Assembly: GCA_002162765.1 (NCBI GenBank) | Contig: MAAR01000004.1 | Coordinates: forward strand, 496,001 to 560,000 | Source of the DNA: Flavobacteriales bacterium 34_180_T64 | GTDB taxonomy: Bacteria; Bacteroidota; Bacteroidia; Flavobacteriales; Flavobacteriaceae | Direction: 5' to 3' | DNA length: 64,000 bases | Shown: positions 17,168 to 26,250 of the stretch, one piece after another | Position numbering within the stretch: position 1 is the stretch's first letter | Layout: each line of letters opens with the position of its first letter | The notes under the pieces: model-generated | Databases searched by the model: none | What the model was told of the DNA's origin: nothing | What the model saw: the letters and a program-made list of their open reading frames with translations, nothing else | Translations under genes and position numbers: made by a program

Positions 17168-20065
17168 CTAACCCACAATATTCACGATTTTCCCCGGAAC
17201 GACAATCACTTTTTTAGGCTGACGCCCTTGCAATTGTTCTTTGGTTTTGTCATGTGCCATAACAGCTGCTTCAATATCCTCTTTACTCATATCTAATGGC
17301 AATTCTAATGTGAAGCGCATTTTTCCATTAAAAGAGATTGGATAATTCTTACTGCTTTCTACCAAATGACTTGCATCAAACTCTGGAAAAGGTGCGGTAG
17401 AAATTGATTTGTCATGCCCCAATTGACTATACAGTTCCTCAGCAATATGTGGTGCATAAGGCGATAATAGAATTAGCAATGGTTCAAGTATGTTCTTACT
17501 CGTACATTTTTGAGCCGTAAGTTCATTAACTGCAATCATAAAGGTGGATACTGATGTATTGAAAGAAAAATTCTCAATATCTTCTTCTACTTTCTTAATG
17601 GTTTTATGAAGTGTCTTTAAATTGTCTTTTGATGGTTCTGCATCTGTTACAGTAAGACCGTTTTCACCAAAATACAATTTCCATAATTTTTTCAGAAAGC
17701 CGTGAACACCAGTGATACCAGCTGTATTCCAGGGTTTCGCTTGTTCTAAAGGCCCCAAAAACATTTCATACAATCTTAAACTATCAGCTCCATACTGAGC
17801 GCAGATATTATCAGGACTAACTACATTGTACTTAGACTTGGACATTTTTTCAACTTCACGACTTACTTTAAAGCTACCATCTTCTTCAGTAATAAATTCG
17901 GCATTCTTGAAATCTGTTCTCCAGTTTTTAAAAGCCTCAATATCTAGCTCATCAGAAGCATTTACAAAAGACACATCTGCATGAATTGGTTGAACATCTT
18001 TATTTTTAATTAAACTTTTTGATAAAAAAGTATTCGTTCCTTCCATTCTATAAACAAAGGCACTTGTCCCCAGAATCATCCCTTGATTAATCAGTTTCTT
18101 AGCAAATTCGTCCACAGGCACTAAGCCCATATCAAACATAAACTTTTGCCAAAATCGGGCGTATAATAAATGTCCTGTTGCATGCTCGCTTCCGCCAATA
18201 TATAAATCGACCTGCTTCCAATAATCAATGGCTTCTTTTGAGAAGATTTCATTCTCATTATGCGGATCCATATATCGATTGAAATATTGTGAACTTCCAG
18301 CCCAACCTGGCATGGTATTCAATTCTAAAGGATGGATATTAACATTATCAATGTCCTTGTTTTTTGCCAACTCGCCCTTGAGGGCGTCCCATGCCCAAAC
18401 TGTTGCGTTTCCTAAAGGTGGCTCACCAGTTTCAGTTGGCAAATATTTTTCAACTTCTGGTAAGGTAATCGGTAAATGTTTCGCGTCAATCATCTGAGGC
18501 AATCCATTCACATAATATACTGGAAAGGGTTCGCCCCAATAGCGTTGTCTAGAAAATACAGCATCACGCAATCTGTAATTTGTTTTCCCTTCGCCTTGTC
18601 CTAATTTTTCTAATTCGTAAATCGCAGTTTTAACCGCTTTTTTATACTTAAGACCATTTAGGAAATCACTATTTACAATAACCGTCTTGTCTTTATCAGC
18701 AAAGGCTTCTTCAGAAATATCAACGCCATCAAAAATATTAGGAATGGCAATGTTGAAATGTTTTGCAAAATCATAATCACGTTGATCACCACAAGGTACA
18801 GACATTACTGCCCCTGTTCCGTAGCCAGCTAGTACGTAGTCTCCAATCCAAATAGGAATTGGTTCCTTTGAAAATGGATGCTCCGCATAAGCACCTGTAA
18901 ATACTCCAGATATCGTTTTCACATCAGCCATTCTATCTCGCTCACTACGCTTTGCAGTCGCTTTAATATAGGCTTCAACCTCAACTTTTTGAGTTTCTGT
19001 TGTGAGTTTAGTAACCAATTCATGTTCTGGTGCCAAAGTCATAAAACTCACACCAAAAATAGTGTCTGGTCGTGTCGTAAACACATCAATCTTATAAGGA
19101 TTGGATTCCGAATTAAGTTCGGAATGACGTTCGGTTTCGTCATGCTGAACTAGTTTCAGCATCTCACTTGTCATTTTCACATTAAAAGTCACTGAAGCAC
19201 CAACCGATTTTCCAATCCAATTGCGTTGTATATCTTTAAGAGATTCTGTCCATTCTAAGTTATCTGTATTATAATCGATCCCATTTAATAAACGTTCAGC
19301 GTAAGCAGAAATACGCATCGACCATTGGGTCATTTTTTTACGAACTACAGGATGTCCACCACGTTCAGAAACGCCGTTAACAATTTCGTCGTTAGCCAAA
19401 ACGGTTCCTAAGGCAGGACACCAATTGACTTCAGTCTCTGCTAAATAGGTTAATCTATATTTTAATAATATCGCTTCTTGTTGCTCTGTTAAATAACTGT
19501 TCCAATCTTCAGCTGAGAACGTTTCAATTGCATCATCACAAGCCGCATTAACATTTGTATTACCTTCAGAAGCAAATACGCTAATCAGTTTAGTAATCGC
19601 TTCCGCTTTATTTGTATCCTTATTATACCAGGATTCAAACAATTGAATAAACACCCATTGGGTCCATTTGTAATAGTTAGGATCACTGGTTCGCACTTCT
19701 CTACTCCAATCAAACGAAAACCCAATTTGATCTAATTGACGTCTATAGGTTTTAATATTCGTTTCTGTAGTCAATGCTGGATGCTGTCCTGTTTGAATCG
19801 CATACTGTTCGGCTGGCAAACCAAAACTATCATAACCTTGTGGATGTAGCACATTAAATCCTTTATGACGTTTATATCGTGCATAAATATCAGATGCAAT
19901 ATAACCTAATGGATGTCCAACATGTAAACCTGCTCCGCTTGGATAAGGGAACATATCAAGTACATAGTACTTGGGTTTATCACTTTGGTTTTGAGCTTGA
20001 AAGGTTTTGTTTTCTGCCCAATATTTTTGCCATTTGGCTTCTATGTCGTTGAAATGGTAATTCAT
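17168..20065 (-). CDS. leuS: Leucyl-tRNA synthetase with in-frame repeat insertion
   Basis: Class I synthetase charging tRNA-Leu; 965 residues. HIGH appears as HVGHPLGY near residue 50 and KMSKS is intact in EKMSKSKYNVV near 740. The CP1 editing domain is present, with the threonine-rich FTTRPDTIFG beginning near 327. Oddity: residues about 300-321, just before the editing-site strand, are encoded by a two-hairpin palindromic repeat (19103-19166) and read as an in-frame insertion. Otherwise the sequence is a normal Bacteroidetes LeuRS. TAAATTTG at 20099-20092 on the minus strand is a good -7 element. Confidence 0.97.
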   Translation of the reverse strand: MNYHFNDIEAKWQKYWAENKTFQAQNQSDKPKYYVLDMFPYPSGAGLHVGHPLGYIASDIYARYKRHKGFNVLHPQGYDSFGLPAEQYAIQTGQHPALTTETNIKTYRRQLDQIGFSFDWSREVRTSDPNYYKWTQWVFIQLFESWYNKDTNKAEAITKLISVFASEGNTNVNAACDDAIETFSAEDWNSYLTEQQEAILLKYRLTYLAETEVNWCPALGTVLANDEIVNGVSERGGHPVVRKKMTQWSMRISAYAERLLNGIDYNTDNLEWTESLKDIQRNWIGKSVGASVTFNVKMTSEMLKLVQHDETERHSELNSESNPYKIDVFTTRPDTIFGVSFMTLAPEHELVTKLTTETQKVEVEAYIKATAKRSERDRMADVKTISGVFTGAYAEHPFSKEPIPIWIGDYVLAGYGTGAVMSVPCGDQRDYDFAKHFNIAIPNIFDGVDISEEAFADKDKTVIVNSDFLNGLKYKKAVKTAIYELEKLGQGEGKTNYRLRDAVFSRQRYWGEPFPVYYVNGLPQMIDAKHLPITLPEVEKYLPTETGEPPLGNATVWAWDALKGELAKNKDIDNVNIHPLELNTMPGWAGSSQYFNRYMDPHNENEIFSKEAIDYWKQVDLYIGGSEHATGHLLYARFWQKFMFDMGLVPVDEFAKKLINQGMILGTSAFVYRMEGTNTFLSKSLIKNKDVQPIHADVSFVNASDELDIEAFKNWRTDFKNAEFITEEDGSFKVSREVEKMSKSKYNVVSPDNICAQYGADSLRLYEMFLGPLEQAKPWNTAGITGVHGFLKKLWKLYFGENGLTVTDAEPSKDNLKTLHKTIKKVEEDIENFSFNTSVSTFMIAVNELTAQKCTSKNILEPLLILLSPYAPHIAEELYSQLGHDKSISTAPFPEFDASHLVESSKNYPISFNGKMRFTLELPLDMSKEDIEAAVMAHDKTKEQLQGRQPKKVIVVPGKIVNIVG
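19103..19166. repeat. Palindromic repeat element inserted in leuS
   Basis: Two inverted repeats lie back to back: ATTCCGAA (19105-19112) / TTCGGAAT (19118-19125) and ATGCTGAA (19142-19149) / TTCAGCAT (19155-19162). Both have 8-bp perfect stems and five-base loops and are separated by a short linker. The wording (GGATTCCGAA...GGAATGACG...GTCATGCTGAA) resembles the REP-like intergenic repeats I know from flavobacterial genomes. The element length keeps the leuS frame open. I see no second copy in this window. Confidence 0.75.
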
Positions 20066-20237
20066 TGTAATATTTTCCGCTTGTAAAAGCGCAAATTTAC
20101 GGTTTCTGCATAAAACAGTAAAACGAATCCTCCTAATTAATTAAGAGCATGCAACAATTGATTTTAAATATTGTTGAATTAAATTCTCTTTCAATTTCAA
20201 TTTGTAATTTCGCCTCGGTTTTTAGACGAACAACTTC

Positions 20238-21158
20238 ATGAAAAATACAACAAAAGCACACCTTGCTTTACTTGGAGCTAACATCATTTATGGCGCCAAT
20301 TATTTAATTGCTAAAGGTGTCATGCCAGAAAAAATTGGTCCTTCAGCATTTGTGTTTTTAAGAATTTTAGGTGCTGGTTTATTATTTTGGATTATTAAGT
20401 CTTTTGTAAAAGAAAAGGTATCAAAAAGAGACCTTGGTATTCTAGCATTATGTGGTTTACTAGGTGTGGCAACCAATCAATTGTTATTTTTTCATGGCTT
20501 AAATTTAACCTCTCCTATAGACGCTTCCATTATTATAACATCAATACCTGTTATGGTATTAATTTTTAGTGCCTTTTTATTAAATGAAAAGATTACAAAA
20601 AATAAATTATTAGGCATCACCATTGGAGGCATCGGAGCTGTGTTTTTAGTATGGTATGGCAAATCTTCTGGAGGGACAAGTTCGGCTTTAGGTAATTTAT
20701 TCATTTTTATAAATGCGTGTTCTTACGCCCTGTATTTAGTAATTGTAAAACCACTAATGAAACGATATAATTCTATAACTGTTATCAGTTGGGTTTTCCT
20801 ATTCGGATTTGTTTGGATGTTCCCCTTTGGAATTAAAGATGTACTAACTACAAATTATGAGGCCTTTTCATTGAATACTTATCTGGTTATTGCGTTTGTA
20901 ATTTTTGGCACTACATTTCTTGCGTATTTATTTAATATTTATGCGCTTAACCATGTGTCTCCATCAGTAACTGGAAGTTATGTTTATGTTCAGCCTGCGG
21001 TAAGCTTTATTATGGTGAGTATTTATGCCTTTTTATTAGGACATGATGAGTACGCTCAAGACATCAATCTCGTAAAAGTATTAAGTTGTATGCTAGTGGT
21101 TTCTGGTGTGTATTTAATTAGTAAAAAGCCAAAAGAAAAATTATTACAACAGGATTAA
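20238..21158 (+). CDS. EamA/DMT-family transporter
   Basis: A 306-residue inner-membrane protein of the drug/metabolite transporter superfamily with about ten predicted helices in two EamA repeats (about 8-140 and 150-295). Typical segments are NIIYGANYLIAKGVMP, FLRILGAGLLFW, LNEKITKNKLLGITIGGIGAVFLV and the second-repeat SPSVTGSYVYVQPAVSFI. Substrate unknown; the family includes amino acid and metabolite exporters. It precedes ftsX on the same strand with a 68-base gap. Confidence 0.88.
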   Translation: MKNTTKAHLALLGANIIYGANYLIAKGVMPEKIGPSAFVFLRILGAGLLFWIIKSFVKEKVSKRDLGILALCGLLGVATNQLLFFHGLNLTSPIDASIIITSIPVMVLIFSAFLLNEKITKNKLLGITIGGIGAVFLVWYGKSSGGTSSALGNLFIFINACSYALYLVIVKPLMKRYNSITVISWVFLFGFVWMFPFGIKDVLTTNYEAFSLNTYLVIAFVIFGTTFLAYLFNIYALNHVSPSVTGSYVYVQPAVSFIMVSIYAFLLGHDEYAQDINLVKVLSCMLVVSGVYLISKKPKEKLLQQD

Positions 21159-21226
21159 AATTTAAACGTTGTAAACCGTAGAGAACTCGTTTTCTTTTTT
21201 ATTTTTACATTATCAATCCATAATTT

Positions 21227-22105
21227 ATGAGTGCATCTTTTGATAGATACCAAAAACGCAAGTTAATTTCCTCTTACTTCTCCGTTGTAATTAGTATTGC
21301 TCTGGTGCTTTTTTTATTAGGCTGTCTAGGTCTGTTAGTCTTGAATGCTAAAAAGGTTGCTGATCATTTTAGAGAACAGGTGGTAGTAAGTATTTATTTC
21401 AGTGATTCTGCAAAAGATGTAGAAATAAAACAGCTCGAAAAAAGTCTTGTTATGGCTGATTATACAAAGTCTACAGAATATGTTTCAAAAGAGACTGCGG
21501 CCGAATTAATGAAGGAAGAAATTGGCGAAGATTTCATGGAATTTTTAGGTAATAATCCGTTTCAGAATTCGATTGATATTATTCTAAAAGCCGATTATGT
21601 AACGAATGAAACATTAGATGGCATCACTGAAGAATTATCAAATAAGAAGTTTATTGATGACATCCGTTATGATAACGACTTAGTTGAACTCATGAATAAC
21701 AACGTTAAAAAAATTACGTTTTGGGTCTTGATACTTAGTGCTTTGTTTACTTTAATTGCAGTTTTACTTATTAATAGCTCCATTAGATTAGCCGTTTACT
21801 CTAAGCGATTCATTATAAAAACAATGCAAATGGTTGGTGCAACTAAGACGTTCATAAGAAGACCATTTGTCTTTAAAAGTGTTCAATTAGGTGTCGTAGG
21901 TGCTATTGTTGCGCTTATAGGAATGGCAATTGCTTTGTACTATCTCAATCGTACCTTCCCTGAATTAGAGCTTATGCAAAACCCGATTTTAGTCGCTTCC
22001 CTTTTTGTTGGAATCTTTTTGCTTGGAATCCTAATTACTTGGATTAGCACCTTTATTGCAACGCAGCGATTCCTAAATCTGAAAACCGATCAATTATATT
22101 ATTAA
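21227..22105 (+). CDS. ftsX: Cell division protein FtsX
   Basis: Permease-like membrane subunit of the FtsEX complex, which regulates peptidoglycan hydrolases at the division site; 292 residues. It has an N-terminal helix (about 18-40), an extracytoplasmic loop (about 45-165) and three C-terminal helices with the FtsX core SRLAVYSKRFIIKTMQMVGAT-like region near 190-208. The C-terminus reads ISTFIATQRFLNLKTDQLYY. ftsE is not adjacent here. It heads a run of ftsX, a small gene, DUF3098, uppP and truB, familiar from flavobacteria. Confidence 0.93.
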   Translation: MSASFDRYQKRKLISSYFSVVISIALVLFLLGCLGLLVLNAKKVADHFREQVVVSIYFSDSAKDVEIKQLEKSLVMADYTKSTEYVSKETAAELMKEEIGEDFMEFLGNNPFQNSIDIILKADYVTNETLDGITEELSNKKFIDDIRYDNDLVELMNNNVKKITFWVLILSALFTLIAVLLINSSIRLAVYSKRFIIKTMQMVGATKTFIRRPFVFKSVQLGVVGAIVALIGMAIALYYLNRTFPELELMQNPILVASLFVGIFLLGILITWISTFIATQRFLNLKTDQLYY

Positions 22106-22131
22106 AAGTTAGCCAAATCAAAGAAGGACAT

Positions 22132-22338
22132 TTGATTGATATTGTGTTTCATGATGATGGGACATACTTTTATTATTTTAAGAAAGGAATAAAACACGGA
22201 TTAAATTTAGAGAGTCTTAACGCTAAAGTTTTAAATAAAACTGTTACTTTGCATTTGCCAAAATTAATTTTTGACAGATCAAAATCTATTGCGCGTCTTG
22301 CAGTTGAGGATGAGATTATATTTACCGAATTCGATTAA
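22132..22338 (+). CDS. Small hypothetical protein between ftsX and DUF3098
   Basis: A 68-codon frame with a TTG start that I do not recognise. It fills the gap between ftsX (stop at 22105) and the DUF3098 gene (ATG at 22341) and ends two bases before that ATG, as expected of a real operon gene. The frame is also open upstream to the ftsX stop (KVSQIKEGH before the TTG), so the true start may be another non-ATG codon. The peptide has a beta-rich pattern (VFHDDGTYFYYFKKG, NKTVTLHLPK) and no membrane helix or signal peptide. Confidence 0.5.
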   Translation: MIDIVFHDDGTYFYYFKKGIKHGLNLESLNAKVLNKTVTLHLPKLIFDRSKSIARLAVEDEIIFTEFD

Positions 22339-22340
22339 AA

Positions 22341-22595
22341 ATGGGAGAACAAAAACGTAAAGAAACAAATAATAACAACTTTGTTTTTGGAAAAAAGAAT
22401 TACAAATTCATGCTAATTGGATTGGGGTGTATAGCTTTGGGATTCATTTTAATGTCTGGTGGCGGTAGTGACGACCCAAATGTATTTGATGAATCAATTT
22501 TTAATTGGAGACGTATTCGATTAGCACCTACTTTAGTACTTATCGGTTTTGCTATTGAAGTTTATGCTATTCTTTTAAATCCTACTAAAAAATAA
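22341..22595 (+). CDS. DUF3098 small membrane protein
   Basis: An 84-residue protein with two membrane helices: FGKKNYKFMLIGLGCIALGFILMSGG (about 17-44) and the C-terminal RLAPTLVLIGFAIEVYAIL. The sequence GGGSDDPNVFDESIFNWRRI between them is the DUF3098 signature. It lies between ftsX and uppP, its usual position in flavobacteria, suggesting a cell-envelope role. No function is established. Confidence 0.88.
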   Translation: MGEQKRKETNNNNFVFGKKNYKFMLIGLGCIALGFILMSGGGSDDPNVFDESIFNWRRIRLAPTLVLIGFAIEVYAILLNPTKK

Positions 22596-22640
22596 TCTCA
22601 AATTACGGTCCCCTTTTATTCTTTGGAATGACTATTTTAA

Positions 22641-22648
22641 TATTTTTG
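22641..22648 (+). promoter_or_regulatory. -7 promoter element directly before uppP
   Basis: TATTTTTG matches TAnnTTTG and ends four bases before the uppP ATG at 22653. This suggests an internal promoter giving a leaderless or nearly leaderless uppP-truB transcript. A TTTG at 22622-22625 is a possible but close upstream element. Confidence 0.45.
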
Positions 22649-22652
22649 CCTC

Positions 22653-23444
22653 ATGGAAATCATTGATTCAATTATTTTAGGGATTATTCAGGGACTAACA
22701 GAATTCCTTCCTGTATCGTCTAGTGGTCACTTAGAATTGGGTAAGGCAATCCTTGGTGATGATTCTATTCCAAAAGAAAGTTTAATGTTTACCGTAGTAC
22801 TTCATTTCGCGACGGCTTTAAGTACAATTGTTGTCTTTAGAAAAGACATTTGGGATATTGTTAAAGGGATTTTAAAATTTGAATGGAATGAAGACCTTCA
22901 ATTTGCTTCTAAAATTGCCTTATCAATGCTACCCGCGGCTGTTATAGGTTTTACTTACGAACATGAGCTTGCCGAATTATTCGGAGGCAATATTAAGCTC
23001 GTAGGCTTTATGCTTATTCTAACAGCATTATTATTATACCTCGCTGATAAAGCGAAAGATACTTCCAAAAAAATATCTTTTAAAAATGCATTAGTAATTG
23101 GTTTTGCACAGACAATTGCGATGCTCCCAGGAATCTCACGTTCTGGAGCTACAATCTCTACTTCAGTATTATTGGGAAATGATAAAACCAAAGCTGCCCG
23201 ATTTTCGTTTTTAATGGTTGTCCCTTTAATACTTGGGAAAATCTCTAAAGACATATTTAGTGGTGATTTAACCTATGACAGTGCTAATTTCACTTCCTTA
23301 AGTGCTGGTTTTGTCGCAGCATTTATTGCGGGATTATTTGCTTGTACTTGGATGATTAGTTTAGTAAAGAAAAGCAAGTTGAGTTATTTTTCAATATACT
23401 GTTTAATAGTTGGTTTAATCGCGATTGCAATCGCATCAAAATAA
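22653..23444 (+). CDS. uppP: Undecaprenyl-diphosphatase UppP/BacA
   Basis: Integral membrane phosphatase that recycles undecaprenyl diphosphate to the monophosphate carrier for peptidoglycan and other glycans; 263 residues, about eight helices. The catalytic signatures are GLTEFLPVSSSGHLELG (about 14-30, with the Glu and Ser-Ser-Ser-Gly-His) and LPGISRSGATIS (about 158-169). It also confers bacitracin tolerance when overexpressed in other bacteria. truB follows four bases after its stop codon. Confidence 0.96.
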   Translation: MEIIDSIILGIIQGLTEFLPVSSSGHLELGKAILGDDSIPKESLMFTVVLHFATALSTIVVFRKDIWDIVKGILKFEWNEDLQFASKIALSMLPAAVIGFTYEHELAELFGGNIKLVGFMLILTALLLYLADKAKDTSKKISFKNALVIGFAQTIAMLPGISRSGATISTSVLLGNDKTKAARFSFLMVVPLILGKISKDIFSGDLTYDSANFTSLSAGFVAAFIAGLFACTWMISLVKKSKLSYFSIYCLIVGLIAIAIASK

Positions 23445-23448
23445 GAAT

Positions 23449-24144
23449 ATGCCTACTGTAGAAGATTTTCTTTCCGGACAAACACTACTTATAGACAAGC
23501 CATTACATTGGACGTCATTTCAAGTTGTCAATAAATTACGATGGGAAATTCGTCAAGCCTTCAATATTAAAAAAATAAAAGTTGGCCATGCAGGTACATT
23601 AGATCCTTTAGCTTCAGGCTTACTTGTGATTTGTACTGGGAAAATGACAAAGCAAATTGATACGTTTCAAGGACAGATAAAAGAGTATACAGGAACCTTT
23701 GTTTTAGGAAGTACAACACCTTCATATGATTTAGAAACTGAAATTGAACGCACTTATTCCACTGAACATATTACTGAAGTTTTGATTAAAGAAACTACCA
23801 AACAATTTATAGGAGAAATTCAACAATTTCCTCCAGTGTTTTCAGCTTTAAAAAAAGATGGAAAGCGGTTGTATGAATATGCCAGAGCAGGTGAAGCCGT
23901 TGAAATCCCATCAAGAACTGTACATATATCAGAATTTAAAATTACAAATATTGCTGACAATACTATTTCATTTAGAGTCGTTTGCAGTAAAGGCACTTAT
24001 ATTCGCTCATTAGCTCACGATTTTGGAAAAGCATTAAAGTCGGGAGCACACTTATCGGCATTGCGTCGTACAAAAATTGGTGAATTTGACGTTTCAAATG
24101 CCATAACACCAGAACAATTTATTACACAACTCGCTTCGGAATAA
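23449..24144 (+). CDS. truB: tRNA pseudouridine(55) synthase
   Basis: Converts U55 in the T-loop of tRNAs to pseudouridine; 231 residues. The catalytic Asp is in GHAGTLDPLASGLL (Asp near residue 52). Other family segments are LLIDKPLHWTSF, FPPVFSALKKDGKRLYEYAR and CSKGTYIRSLAHDFG. The frame continues upstream to a TTG at 23425 inside uppP, but the ATG at 23449 gives the normal N-terminus MPTVEDFLSGQTLLIDKP. It is co-transcribed with uppP. Confidence 0.95.
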   Translation: MPTVEDFLSGQTLLIDKPLHWTSFQVVNKLRWEIRQAFNIKKIKVGHAGTLDPLASGLLVICTGKMTKQIDTFQGQIKEYTGTFVLGSTTPSYDLETEIERTYSTEHITEVLIKETTKQFIGEIQQFPPVFSALKKDGKRLYEYARAGEAVEIPSRTVHISEFKITNIADNTISFRVVCSKGTYIRSLAHDFGKALKSGAHLSALRRTKIGEFDVSNAITPEQFITQLASE

Positions 24145-24180
24145 TTATTGATAAACATATTGCTTCAAACTTTTCAATTT

Positions 24181-24720
24181 ATGAAGCAAGCTATTGTTAT
24201 TTTCATATTATTAATAAATCTTCCATCTTTTTCCCAAGATAATACAAAAACAAAAGGTCTTTTTTATAAAATTTCTTTAGCGACAACATTAGGTATTAAT
24301 GAAGATTTCAGTTTATCCGAAGAGGATAATAAAAATCTAATTAGGCCTAGCGCTATTTTTTTAAATAATACTATTGGCTATCAATTTGATGAGCGTTCAT
24401 CTTTAGGACTAAACACCGAATATAATTGGCATTCTGAAAGCGGCTTACAATTTTTTCCTGTGCATTTAAGTTTTACTTATAATATTTTTGATTTTGATGA
24501 TGTCGTTTTTGTAAGAGGTGGCTATGGAAAACTCTTAAACCTTGGAACGCGTTTTGAAAAAGGAACACTTTATAAAGTCGGAATAGGCTATCGTGCTTAT
24601 GATGACAACTTCAAAAACGCAGTGCTATTTGGACTTGATTTTAGTCGAAAACGATTTGGCTTTAGGCAAACAGAAAAGCTTTCTAGTGTATCTATTTTCT
24701 TAGAATTTATGGTGTTTTAA
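24181..24720 (+). CDS. Exported outer-membrane beta-barrel-like protein
   Basis: A 179-residue protein of no recognised family. It has a signal peptide (MKQAIVIFILLINLPSFSQ), then alternating hydrophobic strands such as IGYQFDERSSLGLNTEYNW, FPVHLSFTYNIF, YKVGIGYRAYD and a C-terminal SVSIFLEFMVF ending in Phe. This pattern suits a small eight-stranded outer-membrane barrel. The frame extends upstream to a TTG at 24148, but the ATG at 24181 begins the signal peptide. It starts 36 bases after truB and may be its operon partner. Confidence 0.7.
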   Translation: MKQAIVIFILLINLPSFSQDNTKTKGLFYKISLATTLGINEDFSLSEEDNKNLIRPSAIFLNNTIGYQFDERSSLGLNTEYNWHSESGLQFFPVHLSFTYNIFDFDDVVFVRGGYGKLLNLGTRFEKGTLYKVGIGYRAYDDNFKNAVLFGLDFSRKRFGFRQTEKLSSVSIFLEFMVF

Positions 24721-24769
24721 TCTTTTTCGCTTATTTTGACGTATATATGTTTAGATAAACACATCAAAT

Positions 24770-25510
24770 TTGGAGTTGATTGAGAAACATAAAGCACTAA
24801 TAATTACATTCTTGCTTACAGGAATTATGCTTTTCGCTATGTTTAGTTTTCATATTACAAAACAAAGTGAATTCATTGCTGAAAGCTATTATGAAATGGA
24901 ACCTCAAACCATCGAAGAACTTAAAAAACTCGAGGCGTTAGAAGCTCTAGAAAAATCATTAACAAAAACAAATCAAGCGTTTAATGAGGATAAGGCATTC
25001 AAAGAAATGATGAAAAATTTCAAATCGATGTCTTCCAACGACTTTGATAAGACAACAAAAAAACTTAAAGAAGAAGCCTCACAAACTCCAGATGAAGTTG
25101 TTTCCTCATCTTCATCCTATACTAGTTCTAATGGGTATTCAGTAGATAAAGAAGCCTTAAATAAATTTAAAAAAGCCAATGCTGTATTAGCAAAGCGTTC
25201 AGAAGAAAAAAGAGCAAAAAACACCAACAACAATGCGAATAGCACACTTACATATTCGTTAAAAGATAGAGACATTTTAGATTATGATACGCCTAGATAT
25301 TTATGTGAAAACAGCGGAATAATTGTTGTTAATATAACTGTAAACGGAAATGGAAACGTCACAGAATCCTATATCAACACATCGTCAACATCAGAAAATG
25401 AATGTTTGATTGAACACGCAATTGAATATGCCAAATCTGTCCAGTTTAGCGCTTCAAGTAATGATTCGCAACTAGGTTCAATTAGCTTTTATTTTAAAGG
25501 AAAGAACTAA
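24770..25510 (+). CDS. TonB-like single-span protein
   Basis: A 246-residue protein with one N-terminal helix (about 9-27, LIITFLLTGIMLFAMFSFHI), a long charged Glu/Lys-rich central region (about 40-155) and a C-terminal domain resembling TonB C-terminal folds: CENSGIIVVNITVNGNGNVTESY then CLIEHAIEYAKSVQFS. The layout is that of energy transducers that connect inner-membrane ExbB/ExbD to outer-membrane transporters. The start is a TTG (24770); no ATG lies before the membrane helix. Its stop overlaps the convergent thioredoxin-family gene by four bases. Confidence 0.65.
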   Translation: MELIEKHKALIITFLLTGIMLFAMFSFHITKQSEFIAESYYEMEPQTIEELKKLEALEALEKSLTKTNQAFNEDKAFKEMMKNFKSMSSNDFDKTTKKLKEEASQTPDEVVSSSSSYTSSNGYSVDKEALNKFKKANAVLAKRSEEKRAKNTNNNANSTLTYSLKDRDILDYDTPRYLCENSGIIVVNITVNGNGNVTESYINTSSTSENECLIEHAIEYAKSVQFSASSNDSQLGSISFYFKGKN

Positions 25511-26106
25511 GATTCAATTAATTTTATTAAATCGTCAATTATATTTTGTCCTTTATTCTTATTATACCAATGTTGTAGGTCTTCTTTGAATTCAGGTGAA
25601 AGACTACCATGTAAATCTTTATAATCAGCAACCAATTTAGTTGCCTCACTCGGACGTGGTCCATAAGTATTCAAAACCTCATTAGTAGAATTATCAATCA
25701 TAATTAATTTCGGAATGGCGCGTCCACCATTTGTTAAAAATTGATTCATTAAAGCATCATTTTCATCCCGAAGAACCAGTTTTAAATCAATACCTGGATT
25801 TAGTTCAGCAACTTTATTCATGACTGGAGTAACGTGGGCAGCATCACCACACCAACTTTCAGTAATAACCAACCAAGTGACATCACCTCTAAAATCTAAA
25901 ATCTTTTCTCTAGATTCATGCGATATTTTGATGGTTTTATCCCATCGCTTCATACGTCTATTATTTAGCATCGTATAATTCACCATTGCCTCAGACTTAT
26001 CATTACCTGTTGTTGATTGTTCATCAACCATTTGAGTTACTATATCTCTATATGCTTTATAGGATACGCTCTTTTGCTTATTATATTCAATTTTATCTTT
26101 TATCAT
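25507..26106 (-). CDS. Thioredoxin-family protein with WCGDA active site
   Basis: A 199-residue thioredoxin-fold protein. The active-site region is WLVITESWCGDAAHVTPVMNK (Cys near residue 83), so the second Cys of CxxC is replaced by Ala; the cis-Pro region is GGRAIPKLIMID. A single-Cys site suggests a monothiol or bacilliredoxin-like role rather than a standard dithiol reductase. There is no signal peptide, so it is cytoplasmic. The frame reaches a TTG at 26112, but the ATG at 26106 (MIKDKIEYNKQ) is preferred. Confidence 0.8.
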   Translation of the reverse strand: MIKDKIEYNKQKSVSYKAYRDIVTQMVDEQSTTGNDKSEAMVNYTMLNNRRMKRWDKTIKISHESREKILDFRGDVTWLVITESWCGDAAHVTPVMNKVAELNPGIDLKLVLRDENDALMNQFLTNGGRAIPKLIMIDNSTNEVLNTYGPRPSEATKLVADYKDLHGSLSPEFKEDLQHWYNKNKGQNIIDDLIKLIES

Positions 26107-26250
26107 GCCCAAATGTAGTTTCTTAATTCGTTAAAAAAGATGACTTTTATCATAACTATGTCTATCTTTAATATATAAACTAACAATTCAAATTAGGCGT
26201 TGATATACAAAGCCTTTTAAAGCATAATTCTTGAAATAAATAAAACTAAT

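Noticed and set aside
25507-25510. Four-base convergent overlaps (25507, 26811, 58777) as a special regulatory feature
   Set aside because: Overlapping stop codons of convergent genes are common in compact AT-rich genomes, and no structure was seen there.
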